Shown here in pieces: positions 26,119 to 35,264 of a stretch of DNA of 64,000 nucleotides. Every line of letters starts with the position of its first letter. Position 1 is the stretch's first letter. The stretch spans positions 1 through 64,000 of the forward strand of contig NZ_LZIS01000054.1 in the NCBI RefSeq assembly GCF_001667015.1, read 5' to 3'. The stretch comes from Mycobacterium sp. E3198. GTDB lineage: Bacteria; Actinomycetota; Actinomycetes; Mycobacteriales; Mycobacteriaceae. The notes under the pieces were generated by a model. That model was not told where the DNA came from. It did no database searches and saw only the letters and a list, made by a program, of their open reading frames with translations. Both the position numbers and the translations under genes were made by a program.

Positions 26119-26955
26119 ATGGCGCGCAGGACGATCGTCATCACCGGTGCCAGCGACGGCATCGGCGCCGCGGCGGCCCGCCGGCTACAGCGGGGCGGCG
26201 CGAACGTCGTCGTGGTCGGCCGATCCCAGAGCAAGACCGCCGCGGTGGCCGCGGAACTGGACGCCGACTACTTCGTGGCCGACTTCGCCGACCTGTCCGC
26301 GGTGCGTGACGTGGCGGACAAAATCCGCTCCCAGTACCCGCGCATCGACGTCCTGGCCAACAATGCCGGCGGCCTGTTCGCCAACACCCACCGCACCCAA
26401 AAGACCATCGACGGCCACGACGTGACCCTCCAGGTCAACTACCTGGCGCCGTTCCTGCTCACCACGCGGCTGCTGGACCTGCTCGTCGATTCCCGCGCCG
26501 CCGTCATCAACACCACCAGCTCCTCGCAGCGACTGATTCCGCGCGTCTCGATCAGCGCCCTGGAGGACACCAACCGGCGCCGGCCCAGCTACGCCTACGC
26601 CCTCACCAAACTCGCCATCGTCTCGTTCACCAGGGAATTGCATCGGCGCTACCACGCAGCGGGATTGTCGGCCGCGACATTTCACCCCGGCTACGTCAAC
26701 TCCAACTTCGGCGATGCCTCGGGGTCGCGGTTCCTCGTGTTCATGAAGTACCGGATTCCGATTTCGGCCCGTTTTACCGTCACCGCGGACCAGGGAGCCG
26801 ATCAGCTGGTCTGGCTGGCGTCGAGCGTGCCGGGTGTCGACTGGACCTCCGGCGAGTACTACTCGAAGGGCAAGGTCGCCAGGGCCAACCGCGCGGCCTA
26901 CGATCCCGTCCTGGCTCGTGAGTTGTGGGATCGCACCGCCGCGAAAATTGTGTGA
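26119..26955 (+). CDS. Short-chain dehydrogenase/reductase
   Basis: A 278-residue classical SDR of the retinol-dehydrogenase-like type, with cofactor loop GASDGIG, NNAGG near 82, a Ser in TTSSSQR and the active pair in YAYALTK. The ATG lies at the end of a short inverted repeat (TAGCCT-CT-AGGCTA, 26106-26119). It follows the P450 by 18 bp and is probably co-transcribed. It would oxidise a hydroxyl group or reduce a ketone. Confidence 0.88.
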   Translation: MARRTIVITGASDGIGAAAARRLQRGGANVVVVGRSQSKTAAVAAELDADYFVADFADLSAVRDVADKIRSQYPRIDVLANNAGGLFANTHRTQKTIDGHDVTLQVNYLAPFLLTTRLLDLLVDSRAAVINTTSSSQRLIPRVSISALEDTNRRRPSYAYALTKLAIVSFTRELHRRYHAAGLSAATFHPGYVNSNFGDASGSRFLVFMKYRIPISARFTVTADQGADQLVWLASSVPGVDWTSGEYYSKGKVARANRAAYDPVLARELWDRTAAKIV

Positions 26956-27025
26956 CCGCACGAGGTGTCCATTGGCAGTCGCCGGTGGGACCAAAGTCAC
27001 CAGAATGCGCCACGCCGGTCCATGA

Positions 27026-27048
27026 GCGCGACACTGAGTCTGTCGCGC
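27026..27048. terminator. Short hairpin after the SDR gene
   Basis: Perfect 8-bp arms (GCGCGACA and TGTCGCGC) with a 7-nt loop lie 70 bp after the SDR stop and just before the DUF1876 gene. It could end the P450-SDR operon or act in the leader of the next gene. Confidence 0.4.
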
Positions 27049-27102
27049 AGCATGATTCGGTGCATGTACCAGACAAGTTGCCAGCATTCTCCGACGCATC
27101 CG

Positions 27103-27312
27103 ATGGTCACCATAGCGATCGACGAGCACCGCGGAAGAACGCATGCGAAGGCCGAGCTGCACTGGGGCGGTGCGCGTCTGGCGGGGGCTGGCGTCGCCTA
27201 TCGCCATCCGGCCGACGCGGTGCCGGCCGACGCCGGCCAGGGGCTGGCGACGGCGCGGGCACTAACCGACCTGGCCGACCAGCTAACAGAGCTGTCCCGC
27301 GCCACCAACTGA
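27103..27312 (+). CDS. DUF1876 family small protein (Rv1738-like)
   Basis: A 69-residue protein that matches the DUF1876 pattern: a VTIAIDEHRGRTHAKAEL strand pair, GVAYRHPAD, and a C-terminal helix ATARALTDLADQLTEL. Rv1738 of M. tuberculosis is a DosR-regulon member of this family with a fold like ribosome hibernation factors. An in-frame ATG at 27064 would add 13 residues; neither start has a strong ribosome site. Its stop and that of the convergent transporter are back to back, forming TGATCA. A stress or dormancy role is known for the family, not shown here. Confidence 0.75.
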   Translation: MVTIAIDEHRGRTHAKAELHWGGARLAGAGVAYRHPADAVPADAGQGLATARALTDLADQLTELSRATN

Positions 27313-28752
27313 TCAAGCAGGTGGTGGCCGGGTCCCGCGGCTGTCTGCCACCCCGAGGGCGACCGCGCTGCTCGGGTGGCGCGGACCCTCGGTAAGTTCT
27401 TCGAGGCTTTTGCTTTTGGGTTCGGGGAGCAGCGCCACCGTGGCGATCGCGCCGAGAACGCAAACCGTTGCAGGGATGAGGCTGGTTCGTGCCAGCCCGA
27501 GCACCGGCAGGAGAGTGGTCAGCGCGTAGGTGCCGACGAACGCGCCGATCTTGCCTGCGGCGGCCGCGATGCCGTGGCTGGTGGTACGGACCCGAACGGC
27601 GAAGATCTCGGCGGGGTAGACGAATGTGGTTGTGTTGGGCCCGAATTCGGCGAAAAAATATGTCGCGCCGAACAGCACCAGGAAAAGCCATACCGCTGTG
27701 GTCGCTCCCGGGATAAGCGACAGCCCGAGAAAGGCGGCGGCCATCAGGGCGAACCCGCCGGCCTGCATCGTCTTGCGGCCGATGCGGTCGATGGTGGCCG
27801 CGGCGAGGGCGTATCCCGGCAGCGCGGCCACGGCGAAAATTGCGAGTATCAGCGCGGTCTGGGTGATCAAGGTGGCATGTGGCGCAACCAGCTTGACGCT
27901 GATCGGGCTCGCGATCGTGTTGCCGTAGTAGGCGATGTCGAAGAGGAACCATGTTAGCGAGGCGCCCAGGAGCCAGCGCAGCATTCGTCGGTCGGCGAGC
28001 AGGCCCCGCAGCCCGGTCGGTCGACGGTCACGGCGTGCTTGTTCTTGGGACTCCTCCGCCTCCATCTGGGCAAGCAGGAACCGCGGTGTCTCGCGGATGT
28101 GGCGGCGCAGCCAGAACACTGCCAGTGCGGGTACCGCGCCGAGGCCGAGCATGATCCGCCACGCGGTGTCGTGGGACATGCCGGCGCTCAGCAGGGCGAT
28201 GGCGATCAGGGGGCCGATCACCAACCCGGCGCCTTGCATGGCGAACACCAGCGCAACCATGCGGCCGCGATCTTTGCGCGCGGCGTATTCGCTCATGATT
28301 GTCGAGCTGACCGGGTAGTCGCCGCCGATGCCGAAGCCCAGCGCCGCGCGGAAGCCGATCAGCCACCAGATATTTGGAGCGAAAGCCGAGGCGAGCGCGC
28401 CGATGGCCAAGACGAGCACCTCATAGCCGTAGATCTTTTTGCGGCCCACAGCGTCGGCGATGCGACCGAACACCACCGCACCGATCGCCGACGTCAACAA
28501 CGCCAATGACGACAGCAGCGATTTCTGGTAGCCATCGATGTGCCACTCGCTTTGGATCAGGCTCGCCGCCACTCCGATGATGAAGAGGTCGTAGGCGTCG
28601 GTGAAAAATCCCATGCCCGAAGTGAGCAGGATCTTCCAGTGTTGCGCCCCGGTGGCAGCCTCGTCCAGTTCGGCCAGCATCGCACGACTGACCTGTACGT
28701 CGCCGTGGCTGTCGTCGGTGGCGAACGCCTTGCGGATCGCGTCCGATGTCAT
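27313..28752 (-). CDS. Major facilitator superfamily transporter (phosphate:H+ symporter-like)
   Basis: A 479-residue MFS protein with about 12 membrane segments. GMGFFTDAYDLFIIG and GFGIGGDYPVSSTIMSEY are typical of the Pho84/PHS-like group, and GRIADAVGRKKIYG is the MFS loop 2-3 motif. ATG 28752 has GGAG at about 10 bp. A TTG two codons earlier is less likely. Many bacterial PHS-like transporters carry organic acids instead of phosphate, so uptake of the island's substrate is possible. Confidence 0.88.
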   Translation of the reverse strand: MTSDAIRKAFATDDSHGDVQVSRAMLAELDEAATGAQHWKILLTSGMGFFTDAYDLFIIGVAASLIQSEWHIDGYQKSLLSSLALLTSAIGAVVFGRIADAVGRKKIYGYEVLVLAIGALASAFAPNIWWLIGFRAALGFGIGGDYPVSSTIMSEYAARKDRGRMVALVFAMQGAGLVIGPLIAIALLSAGMSHDTAWRIMLGLGAVPALAVFWLRRHIRETPRFLLAQMEAEESQEQARRDRRPTGLRGLLADRRMLRWLLGASLTWFLFDIAYYGNTIASPISVKLVAPHATLITQTALILAIFAVAALPGYALAAATIDRIGRKTMQAGGFALMAAAFLGLSLIPGATTAVWLFLVLFGATYFFAEFGPNTTTFVYPAEIFAVRVRTTSHGIAAAAGKIGAFVGTYALTTLLPVLGLARTSLIPATVCVLGAIATVALLPEPKSKSLEELTEGPRHPSSAVALGVADSRGTRPPPA

Positions 28753-28951
28753 CAGCAAACTTCTCCGTCGTCAGCGGATCGGGGGCCTGCGCGCCATGGC
28801 CGCGGCCCTTGGCAAAGAGTCCCCTGAGTCGTCCGATCACATGCGCGGCTGCAGTTGAAGATCAGGTGAACGCTGCAACGCCGCAGCTAAGCCCTTCGAT
28901 CGCGCGCCTGGGCGCCACTCCACCGAGCACCCGGGAACGGCTGCAGCCACC

Positions 28952-28996
28952 GAAAAGGCCAATTGCGCAGGTCGCAGAGCCGGCGGAAAAGGCCAA
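28952..28996. repeat. Two direct copies of GAAAAGGCCAA
   Basis: The 11-base sequence occurs at 28952-28962 and 28986-28996 (34-bp spacing), just before the VOC gene and in the divergent gap to the transporter. It could be an activator or repressor site; the evidence is the repeat alone. Confidence 0.35.
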
Positions 28997-29012
28997 CACC
29001 TAACATTGCAGC

Positions 29013-29453
29013 ATGTCAGGTATCCACCACTCCGCGATCTGCACGGGCGACGTCGAACGCTCGATGAGGTTCTGGCGCGACGGCCTGGGATTGACGGAAC
29101 TGTTCGACCAGACCTTCACCGGAGACTGGCCGGAACTCTTCGGTGCGAAGACCGATCGGCTGCGGTCGGTGTTTCTCGGGGATCCGAAGACGCCCGACGC
29201 GGGCATCGTGGAATTGGTCGCCTTCGAGGGCGTCGACGAGGCGCCGGGGTTGCCCCAGCGGCCGCGGCGCGGATTCTTCTTGCTCTCGCTGCAGCGGGAC
29301 GTCGACGAGACGCTTTCGGTCCTCGAGAATTTGGGCTTTACCGACGGCATCCGGCGCATCACGGTATCGGCCCCGGGCGGCAAAGTGGTCGCGATGGCGG
29401 TCATCGCCGCACCCGACGGCGTGCTCGTCGAGCTGATCGGGTCCCCGCAATGA
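29013..29453 (+). CDS. Glyoxalase/VOC superfamily protein
   Basis: A 146-residue VOC-fold protein with HHSAICTGDVERSMRFWRDGLG at the N-terminus (a His in the metal position, given here in two parts: HHSAICTGDVE and RSMRFWRDGLG). The C-terminal strand has PDGVLVELIG with the usual metal Glu. The module is a pair of beta-alpha-beta-beta-beta units. Members include methylmalonyl-CoA epimerase, extradiol dioxygenases and lyases. It overlaps the following SDR by ATGA, so the pair likely act in sequence. Confidence 0.8.
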   Translation: MSGIHHSAICTGDVERSMRFWRDGLGLTELFDQTFTGDWPELFGAKTDRLRSVFLGDPKTPDAGIVELVAFEGVDEAPGLPQRPRRGFFLLSLQRDVDETLSVLENLGFTDGIRRITVSAPGGKVVAMAVIAAPDGVLVELIGSPQ

Positions 29454-30241
29454 CGGCGTCGACCGCGTTGGTGACCGGCGGCGCGTCCGGCATCGGGTTG
29501 GAGGTCGCCGGGCTGTTGCGCGACGCGGGCCACCGGGTCGTGACATGGGACCTGTCTGACGCCGACATCGATTGCGACATCAGCGATCCCGACGCCGTCG
29601 CGGCGGCCATGGAACAGACGGTGCGTGAGCACGGGGTGCCGACCCGGGTGGTGACGTCCGCCGGCATCGGGTCGTCGGGTCCCTCGGGCCTGTTGCTCAA
29701 GCAGGCGCCCGCCGATTGGGAACGGGTGCTGTCGGTGAACCTGACCGGCACCTGGCTGACGCTGCGCGCCGCCGGACAGGCCATGGTCGACGCCGAGGTG
29801 CCGGGGTCGATCGTCGCCGTCTCCAGCATCAGCGGCACGGTGGTCGACCGCGACATGGGTGCGTACTGCGTGTCCAAAGCCGGCGTCGACATGTTGGTCA
29901 AGGTCGCCGCCGTGGAATGGGGCACCTACGGCATCCGGGTCAACGCCGTCGGGCCAGGCGTGACGCGCACTCCGATGCTGCCCAACCCCGACGCAACGCT
30001 GGGCTGGGCGGACGGGCTGGCCAGGCGGACCGCGCTCGGGCGCCTGGGTGAGGCCAGCGACGTGGCAGGCGCCATCGTCGGCGTCCTCGAACTGCCCTGG
30101 GTGACGGGCCAGGTGGTGCACGCCGACGGCGGCCTGGCCCTGCACAGCCCGATCGATGCGTACGGCCAGCTGGAGAAGCTGATGCGCCTGAAGAGGCTGC
30201 GACAGATCCGAGACCAGCGGGAGCAAGCCAAAGAGGCCTAG
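29450..30241 (+). CDS. Short-chain dehydrogenase/reductase (classical)
   Basis: A 263-residue SDR with GGASGIG, a SAGIGSSG turn, VSSISG and the YCVSK active pair, then GPGVTRTPM and a C-terminal VHADGG. The last 30 residues form a charged tail (LMRLKRLRQIRDQ). It overlaps the VOC gene and converges on the alcohol dehydrogenase, sharing 4 bp of stop codons. It probably oxidises a hydroxyacyl or secondary alcohol intermediate. Confidence 0.9.
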   Translation: MTASTALVTGGASGIGLEVAGLLRDAGHRVVTWDLSDADIDCDISDPDAVAAAMEQTVREHGVPTRVVTSAGIGSSGPSGLLLKQAPADWERVLSVNLTGTWLTLRAAGQAMVDAEVPGSIVAVSSISGTVVDRDMGAYCVSKAGVDMLVKVAAVEWGTYGIRVNAVGPGVTRTPMLPNPDATLGWADGLARRTALGRLGEASDVAGAIVGVLELPWVTGQVVHADGGLALHSPIDAYGQLEKLMRLKRLRQIRDQREQAKEA

Positions 30242-31392
30242 ATCCCGAAGTCGATCACGCCCCTGACGATGGTGCCGTTGAGCAGGTCGGCGTAGGCGTC
30301 GTTGACGTCGTCGAGGTGATAGCGCTTGGTGATCATCTCGTCGAGCTGCAGCTGTCCGGTCTGGTAGAGGCGGGCCAACCGGGCGATGTCCGCCTTCGGG
30401 TTGCACGAGCCGAATATGGTGCCCGCCAGAGTCTTGTTCATCAGGATGAAGTCCTGCAGATCGATGTTGACCGACCGGGTCAGCTGCGACGTCATGCCGG
30501 TGAGGACACACGTCCCGCCCTTGCGGGTCAGCTTCACCGCATCGCGGACGTCGTCAGCCGTGATCAAGGACGGCGAGACCACCACGGCGTCGGCCATCAC
30601 CCCATAGGTCAGGTCGCGCACCAGATCGAGCGCCTCGGCGGCCGTCGCGGCGCCGTGCGTCGCGCCGAACTGCAGCGCCGATTTCTGTTTGAAATCAACG
30701 GGATCGACCGCGACGATGTGTGCCGCGCCGTTGATCCGGGCGCCCTGGATCGCGCCGGTGCCGATCCCACCCACGCCGATCACGACGACGGTATCCCCGG
30801 CGCGCATGTTGGAGCGGTTCGCCACGGATCCGTAGCCGGTCGGGATGGCGCACGACAGCAGGGCGCTCGGTGCCAGCGGCAGGTGTGGATCGATCTTCAC
30901 GAGCGAATTCGTCGACACCACAGTGTGTTCGGCGAAGGCGCCGACCTTGGCGATGTGGCCCAGGTTCCTGCCGTCGGCGGTGTGGTGGCGGAAGGTGCCG
31001 TCGGTGGGCATCCCCGGCACCATGGTGCCGATGCCGACGTCGCACAGGTACTCGATTCCGCTCGCACACCACCGACACTGCCCGCACACCGCGACAAACG
31101 ACATCACCACGTGGTCGCCGGGGACGACGTCGGTGACGCCGGGGCCGACTTCACGCACGACGCCGGACCCCTCGTGGCCGCCGATCATCGGGAACATCGT
31201 GGGCAGCCCGAGCGAGCGCATCACCTCGTTGGGCGCCGACATGTCGCCCTTGAGGATGTGGTCGTCGGAGTGGCACAACCCGGCGGCGGCCAGCTGAACC
31301 AGGACTTCGCCGGCGCGCGGCGGGTCCAGTTCGAATTCCTCGACGGACCAGGGCCCGCCGACGTCGTGCAGGATCGCCGCGCGGCTTCTCAT
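30238..31392 (-). CDS. Zinc alcohol dehydrogenase (NDMA-dependent type)
   Basis: A 384-residue medium-chain dehydrogenase. The catalytic zinc region is GLCHSDDH and GGHEGSG, the structural zinc site is CGQCRWCASGIEYLC, and the Rossmann loop is GVGGIG. The extended form matches the mycobacterial NDMA-dependent/AdhD group. The ATG overlaps the stop of the upstream P450 (ATGA), so it probably oxidises the alcohol made by that P450. Confidence 0.92.
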   Translation of the reverse strand: MRSRAAILHDVGGPWSVEEFELDPPRAGEVLVQLAAAGLCHSDDHILKGDMSAPNEVMRSLGLPTMFPMIGGHEGSGVVREVGPGVTDVVPGDHVVMSFVAVCGQCRWCASGIEYLCDVGIGTMVPGMPTDGTFRHHTADGRNLGHIAKVGAFAEHTVVSTNSLVKIDPHLPLAPSALLSCAIPTGYGSVANRSNMRAGDTVVVIGVGGIGTGAIQGARINGAAHIVAVDPVDFKQKSALQFGATHGAATAAEALDLVRDLTYGVMADAVVVSPSLITADDVRDAVKLTRKGGTCVLTGMTSQLTRSVNIDLQDFILMNKTLAGTIFGSCNPKADIARLARLYQTGQLQLDEMITKRYHLDDVNDAYADLLNGTIVRGVIDFGI

Positions 31393-32615
31393 GCGGCGGG
31401 GGTGAACGTGACGGGAAGCTTGTTGGGCGACCGGAAGGTGAGGCCGACGATCTTGGACTCCTCGTCGGTTCCGTCGTCGGGCACGAAGGCCAGATGCCGG
31501 ACGCGGTCCAACAGGCTGTTCAGCATGACGCGTGTCTCCAGCCGCGCCAGGTGCATGCCGAGGCACATATGGATGCCGGCGGCGAACGCGATGTGCGCGT
31601 GGCGCGGCCGGTGGATATCGAATTTGTTGGCGTCGGGCCAACGGCTTTCGTCGCGGTTGGCCGAGCCCATGCACATGTCGACCTGCGCGTCGGCCGGTAT
31701 TGTCTTGCCGCCGATTTCGATCTCCTCGGTGGTGGTCCGCATGACCATCGTCAGCGGCGTTTCGACCCGCAGGCCCTCCTCGATGGCGGCCGGGATCAGG
31801 GAGCGGTCCCGCTGGACCATCGCCAGCTGCTCGGGATGGGTCAGCAGCAGGTACAGCAGATTGCCCGAGGAGCGGTACGTGGTTTCAAGGCCGGCCGGCA
31901 GCAGCAGCCTCAGGAAAGCGATGATCGCCTCGTCGGTGAGCTTCTCGCCGTCGATCTCGGCGGCCACCAGGTCACCGATGATGTCGTCGGTGAGCTTGCG
32001 GCGCCGCTGCTCCACCTGGTCGAGGAAGTAGTCGTGCAGCTCGGCCGCCGCGTTGAGCCCGGCCATGATGTCCGTCGGGATCGAGATGAGGTCGAGGGAC
32101 AACCGCCGGAACATGTCGAGATCCTCGGCGGGGAGACCGAGCAGCACGGAGATGATCCGGGTCGGAAACTCGAACGTCAGGGCCTTCACCAGGTCGGCGT
32201 GGCCGTCGTCCTTGATTTCGTCGATCAGCTGATCGCAGACCGGCCCGATGACCGACGGTTCCCACCGCTCCAGCGCGGTGGCCCGGAAGGCCTTGGCCAC
32301 CAGGCTGCGGTGGTCGTGGTGCTCCTTGCCGCCCATCGCCAGGATGGTGTGGCCCATCACCAGGCCGATCGTCTTTTCGTACGCGGCCGAGGTGAACACG
32401 CGGTCGTCGCGGAACGCCTGAAACAGCCCGTCGTAGCCGAACAGGACCCATTCGTCGTTTGGCCGCAGTTCCTCCGGCAGCTGCGAGTGGTCCGCCAGGG
32501 AACCGTGCCAGACCGGATCGGTGCGCCGCATATATTCGAAAAACGGATACGGGCTGGTCTCCCCGGTGAGGTCGAGGGTGACGGGCTGTCCGTCCGGGTC
32601 CGTGCTGAGCGTCAT
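31389..32615 (-). CDS. Cytochrome P450
   Basis: A 408-residue P450 with AGLETT in the I-helix, EEGLR in the K-helix and FAAGIHMCLG at the heme (Cys at about 351). It is closely related to the P450 at 11416-12624; they share SSGNLLYLLLTHPEQ and FRSPNxLPVTF near the C-terminus. ATG 32615 has a strong AGGAGG 6-8 bp upstream. It is divergent from a Rieske ferredoxin gene, a plausible electron donor, and coupled to an alcohol dehydrogenase. Confidence 0.93.
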   Translation of the reverse strand: MTLSTDPDGQPVTLDLTGETSPYPFFEYMRRTDPVWHGSLADHSQLPEELRPNDEWVLFGYDGLFQAFRDDRVFTSAAYEKTIGLVMGHTILAMGGKEHHDHRSLVAKAFRATALERWEPSVIGPVCDQLIDEIKDDGHADLVKALTFEFPTRIISVLLGLPAEDLDMFRRLSLDLISIPTDIMAGLNAAAELHDYFLDQVEQRRRKLTDDIIGDLVAAEIDGEKLTDEAIIAFLRLLLPAGLETTYRSSGNLLYLLLTHPEQLAMVQRDRSLIPAAIEEGLRVETPLTMVMRTTTEEIEIGGKTIPADAQVDMCMGSANRDESRWPDANKFDIHRPRHAHIAFAAGIHMCLGMHLARLETRVMLNSLLDRVRHLAFVPDDGTDEESKIVGLTFRSPNKLPVTFTPAA

Positions 32616-32667
32616 TCGCGCTCCTCCTGAGCAGCCGGGTAAGGCCGATAGGTGCTGAGGGAATGTC

Positions 32668-32687
32668 GCTATCATAGTATAAATAGC
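32668..32687. promoter_or_regulatory. Inverted repeat in a divergent promoter (GCTAT-N10-ATAGC)
   Basis: Perfect 5-bp arms in an A/T-rich patch between the P450 and the Rieske ferredoxin. It does not fit the TACTGTAA-type motif, so it would belong to another regulator if functional. The A/T richness may also mark the -10 region. Confidence 0.35.
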
Positions 32688-32718
32688 AACGAAGCCCAAC
32701 GGAGGCGGTGATTCTCAG

Positions 32719-33078
32719 GTGCCCGACCGGCGATTCGTGTGCTCCCTGGACGAACTGCCGCCCGGTGCGATGAAACTGGTCGACGTGGGAAAATTCGGCG
32801 TCGGCGTCTACAACGTGCGCGGTGAGCTTTACGCGATCGTCAACTACTGCTCCCACGAGGGCGCCCCGCTGTGCCTGGGCCTGCTCGGCGGCACCAACGA
32901 GCCGGCGCCGGACTCGCCCGACGGGATGCGCCGCGTCCGCGACGGACAGATCGTGCGATGCCCTTGGCACAATTGGGAATTCGACGTCACCACGGGCCAA
33001 AACGTGGCGGATCCGCGCCGCCGCGTGCGCACCTACCGGGTCGATGTCACCGACGGGGAGGTGTACGTGACCGCATGA
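32719..33078 (+). CDS. Rieske-type [2Fe-2S] ferredoxin
   Basis: A 119-residue single-domain Rieske protein with Cys44-x-His46 (YCSHEGAPL) and Cys81-x2-His84 (CPWHNW). The start is GTG. The size and lack of other domains suit an electron carrier for an oxygenase. It heads a forward operon with two amidohydrolases and a lipase-like protein and is divergent from a P450. An insertion between the two ligand pairs (GGTNEPAPDSPDGMRR) is longer than in many Rieske ferredoxins. Confidence 0.9.
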   Translation: MPDRRFVCSLDELPPGAMKLVDVGKFGVGVYNVRGELYAIVNYCSHEGAPLCLGLLGGTNEPAPDSPDGMRRVRDGQIVRCPWHNWEFDVTTGQNVADPRRRVRTYRVDVTDGEVYVTA

Positions 33079-34112
33079 TCATCGATGCCAACGTGCAACC
33101 GCACTTCCGCTACAACGCCGAGATACGGCGCTATCTGCCGGCCGCGCACCAGCTGCGCTCGATTCCCGACGTCGAGCAGCAGTGGTATCAGGCGCCCGGC
33201 GGCGACTATCGGGAGGACCTGTACGGGGAGCACTACCCGGGTTCGGATCCCGAGACCGTGAGCCGGCACCTGTTCGACGACATGGGCGTCAATTACGCCG
33301 TCCTGAACCCGCTGACCCGCGGCAACATCGCCGATTACCTGCTCAACAGCCGAATTTGCGCGGCGGTCAACGACTGGCTGCTCGACCGGTGGCTCGAGCC
33401 CGACACCACCGACCGGTTCCGGGGCACCATCCGCGTCAACCCCGAGGACCCCAGGGGAGCCGTGGCCGAGATCGAACGACTCGCCGGCCACCCGAAGCTG
33501 GTGCAGGTCGGCGTTCCCCTGCAGTCGCGCGAGCCGTACGGCAAGCCGATGTTCGAGCCCATCTGGGAGGCCGCCGCCGCGTACGGGCTGCCGGTTGCGG
33601 TGCACATCAACGGCGGCAACGGCGTCGACCACCCGCCCACCTTCGCCGGGCACGCGCACACCTATCCCGGCTACGCGGCGTTCATGCCGCTGAACTACTT
33701 CGTGCACCTGGCCACGCTCATCATCGAGGGGGTGTTCGGCCGGCACCCGGGCCTGAGGTTCGTGTTCGCCGACGGCGGTTACGACATCCTCACCCCGCTG
33801 ATGTGGCGGCTGGACACCTTCTGGCTGTCGATGCGCGACCAGACGCCCTGGGTCGACCGCTATCCCAGCGAATACCTGCCCGGCCACGTCCGGTTCTGCT
33901 CCTCGGCCTTCGACGGCCCGACGGAGGCGGACAAGATGCAACGGTGGATGGACTTCACCGGCAAGTCCGACCTGCTGATGTACGGATCGAGCTATCCCCA
34001 CTGGTCCACGTCGGCGCCGGAGGCGGTCGCCGACGGGCTCGATGCCGCCCAGCGTGAAAAGGTGTTGTGGCGCAACGCCAGTGAACTCTACGGGCTGAAG
34101 GAGCGTGTGTGA
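33075..34112 (+). CDS. Amidohydrolase-2 paralogue lacking key metal ligands
   Basis: A 345-residue amidohydrolase_2 fold. The N-terminal motif reads IIDANVQPHF where the neighbour has VDTDVHPLP, so the His ligand is Gln. The late catalytic Asp motif reads YGSSYPHW, with Ser for Asp, where the neighbour has FSTDYPHW. The barrel VAVHINGG His is kept. The ATG overlaps the Rieske ferredoxin stop. The likely reading is a non-catalytic or altered partner of the next gene's product, perhaps as a heteromer; this is inference. Confidence 0.85.
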   Translation: MIIDANVQPHFRYNAEIRRYLPAAHQLRSIPDVEQQWYQAPGGDYREDLYGEHYPGSDPETVSRHLFDDMGVNYAVLNPLTRGNIADYLLNSRICAAVNDWLLDRWLEPDTTDRFRGTIRVNPEDPRGAVAEIERLAGHPKLVQVGVPLQSREPYGKPMFEPIWEAAAAYGLPVAVHINGGNGVDHPPTFAGHAHTYPGYAAFMPLNYFVHLATLIIEGVFGRHPGLRFVFADGGYDILTPLMWRLDTFWLSMRDQTPWVDRYPSEYLPGHVRFCSSAFDGPTEADKMQRWMDFTGKSDLLMYGSSYPHWSTSAPEAVADGLDAAQREKVLWRNASELYGLKERV

Positions 34113-35260
34113 TGACGACGATCGAACGGGTCGATTCGCCCACCGGCCGCCAGGATGAGATAGCCGTGACCATCGTCGACACCGACGTGCACCCGTTGCC
34201 GGTGTCAGCCGATGTGCTCAAGTCGTACGCACCGGCCGAATGGGTGGACAAGATCTGGCCGACGGGCAACGCCGTCAGCCCGGTGCCGCATTTCTACGAC
34301 ACCCCGGATTCGTTCAAGACGTCGTCGCTGCGCATGGACGCGTGGCCACCGGGCGGCGGAGTCGCGGGCAGCGACCCGGATTTCGCCGCCAAGCAGTTGC
34401 TGCTGGACGCCGGGGTGAGCATCGCGACGCTGGAGCCGATGTGCGATGCGCAGCTGCCCCAGGCCGAGCACGTTCTCAAGTCGACCTACAACGACTGGCT
34501 CGCCGACGTCTGGCTGGACAAATGCAACTGGCACGGCCGCTGGCGCGGCTCGATCAGCATCAGCGCGCAGACACCGGAACTGGCCGCCCGCGAAGTGGAG
34601 CGATGGGCCGGGCACCCGTACATGGCCCAGGTGCTGATGACACCCCAGACCCGTGGAATCCCTTTCGGCAACCCGCATTTCGACCCGCTCTACGAGGCGG
34701 CCTCGCGCAACGGATTTCCGGTCGCCACGCACCTGATGGGCCAGACGCCGTTCGAGTTGGTCCCGATCTACCCGGTCGGCAACCCCGCGCACTGGCACGA
34801 CTTCTTCGCGTCGTGGCCGCTGCTGTATGTCTCGCACCTGATGAGCCTGGTGTTCGACGGCGCGTTCGACCGCCACCCCGACCTGCGGGTGGTCTTCGTC
34901 GAGGGCGGCTTCACGTGGGCGATGCCGGTGATGTCGCGGATGGACCGGATCTGGGAAGCCCGCCGCGGTGACCTGCCGCACGTGCGCCGGCGGCCCTCGG
35001 AGTATGTGCGCGAACACGTTCGGTTCACCACCCAGCCCCTGGAAGACGCCGACACCGTTAAATTCCGCGAGTACCTCGAGATGATGGACCTCGGCGACAA
35101 CCTGATGTTCTCGACGGACTACCCGCACTGGAGCTACGACTCGCCCACCTATGCGATCAACCGGTTCCCCGCCGAGCAGCGGGAGCGGATCATGCGCGGC
35201 AACGCGATGTCCCTCTACGGGCTTCCGGCGACCGTCAAGGCGCTTCCGGGGGAACGGTGA
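34112..35260 (+). CDS. Amidohydrolase-2 family metal-dependent hydrolase
   Basis: A 382-residue amidohydrolase_2 protein with an intact N-terminal DTDVHPLP motif, a barrel His in VATHLMGQ and the catalytic Asp in STDYPHWSYD. The ATG has AAGGAGCG 6 bp upstream; a GTG one codon earlier also overlaps the previous stop. It pairs with the degenerate paralogue just upstream. It probably performs the hydrolysis or decarboxylation, the paralogue being structural. Confidence 0.9.
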   Translation: MTTIERVDSPTGRQDEIAVTIVDTDVHPLPVSADVLKSYAPAEWVDKIWPTGNAVSPVPHFYDTPDSFKTSSLRMDAWPPGGGVAGSDPDFAAKQLLLDAGVSIATLEPMCDAQLPQAEHVLKSTYNDWLADVWLDKCNWHGRWRGSISISAQTPELAAREVERWAGHPYMAQVLMTPQTRGIPFGNPHFDPLYEAASRNGFPVATHLMGQTPFELVPIYPVGNPAHWHDFFASWPLLYVSHLMSLVFDGAFDRHPDLRVVFVEGGFTWAMPVMSRMDRIWEARRGDLPHVRRRPSEYVREHVRFTTQPLEDADTVKFREYLEMMDLGDNLMFSTDYPHWSYDSPTYAINRFPAEQRERIMRGNAMSLYGLPATVKALPGER

Positions 35261-35264
35261 CGCG

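Noticed and set aside
26106..26119. TAGCCT-CT-AGGCTA inverted repeat at the SDR start
   Set aside because: Too short and placed over the start codon; could be chance, so noted only in the SDR entry.
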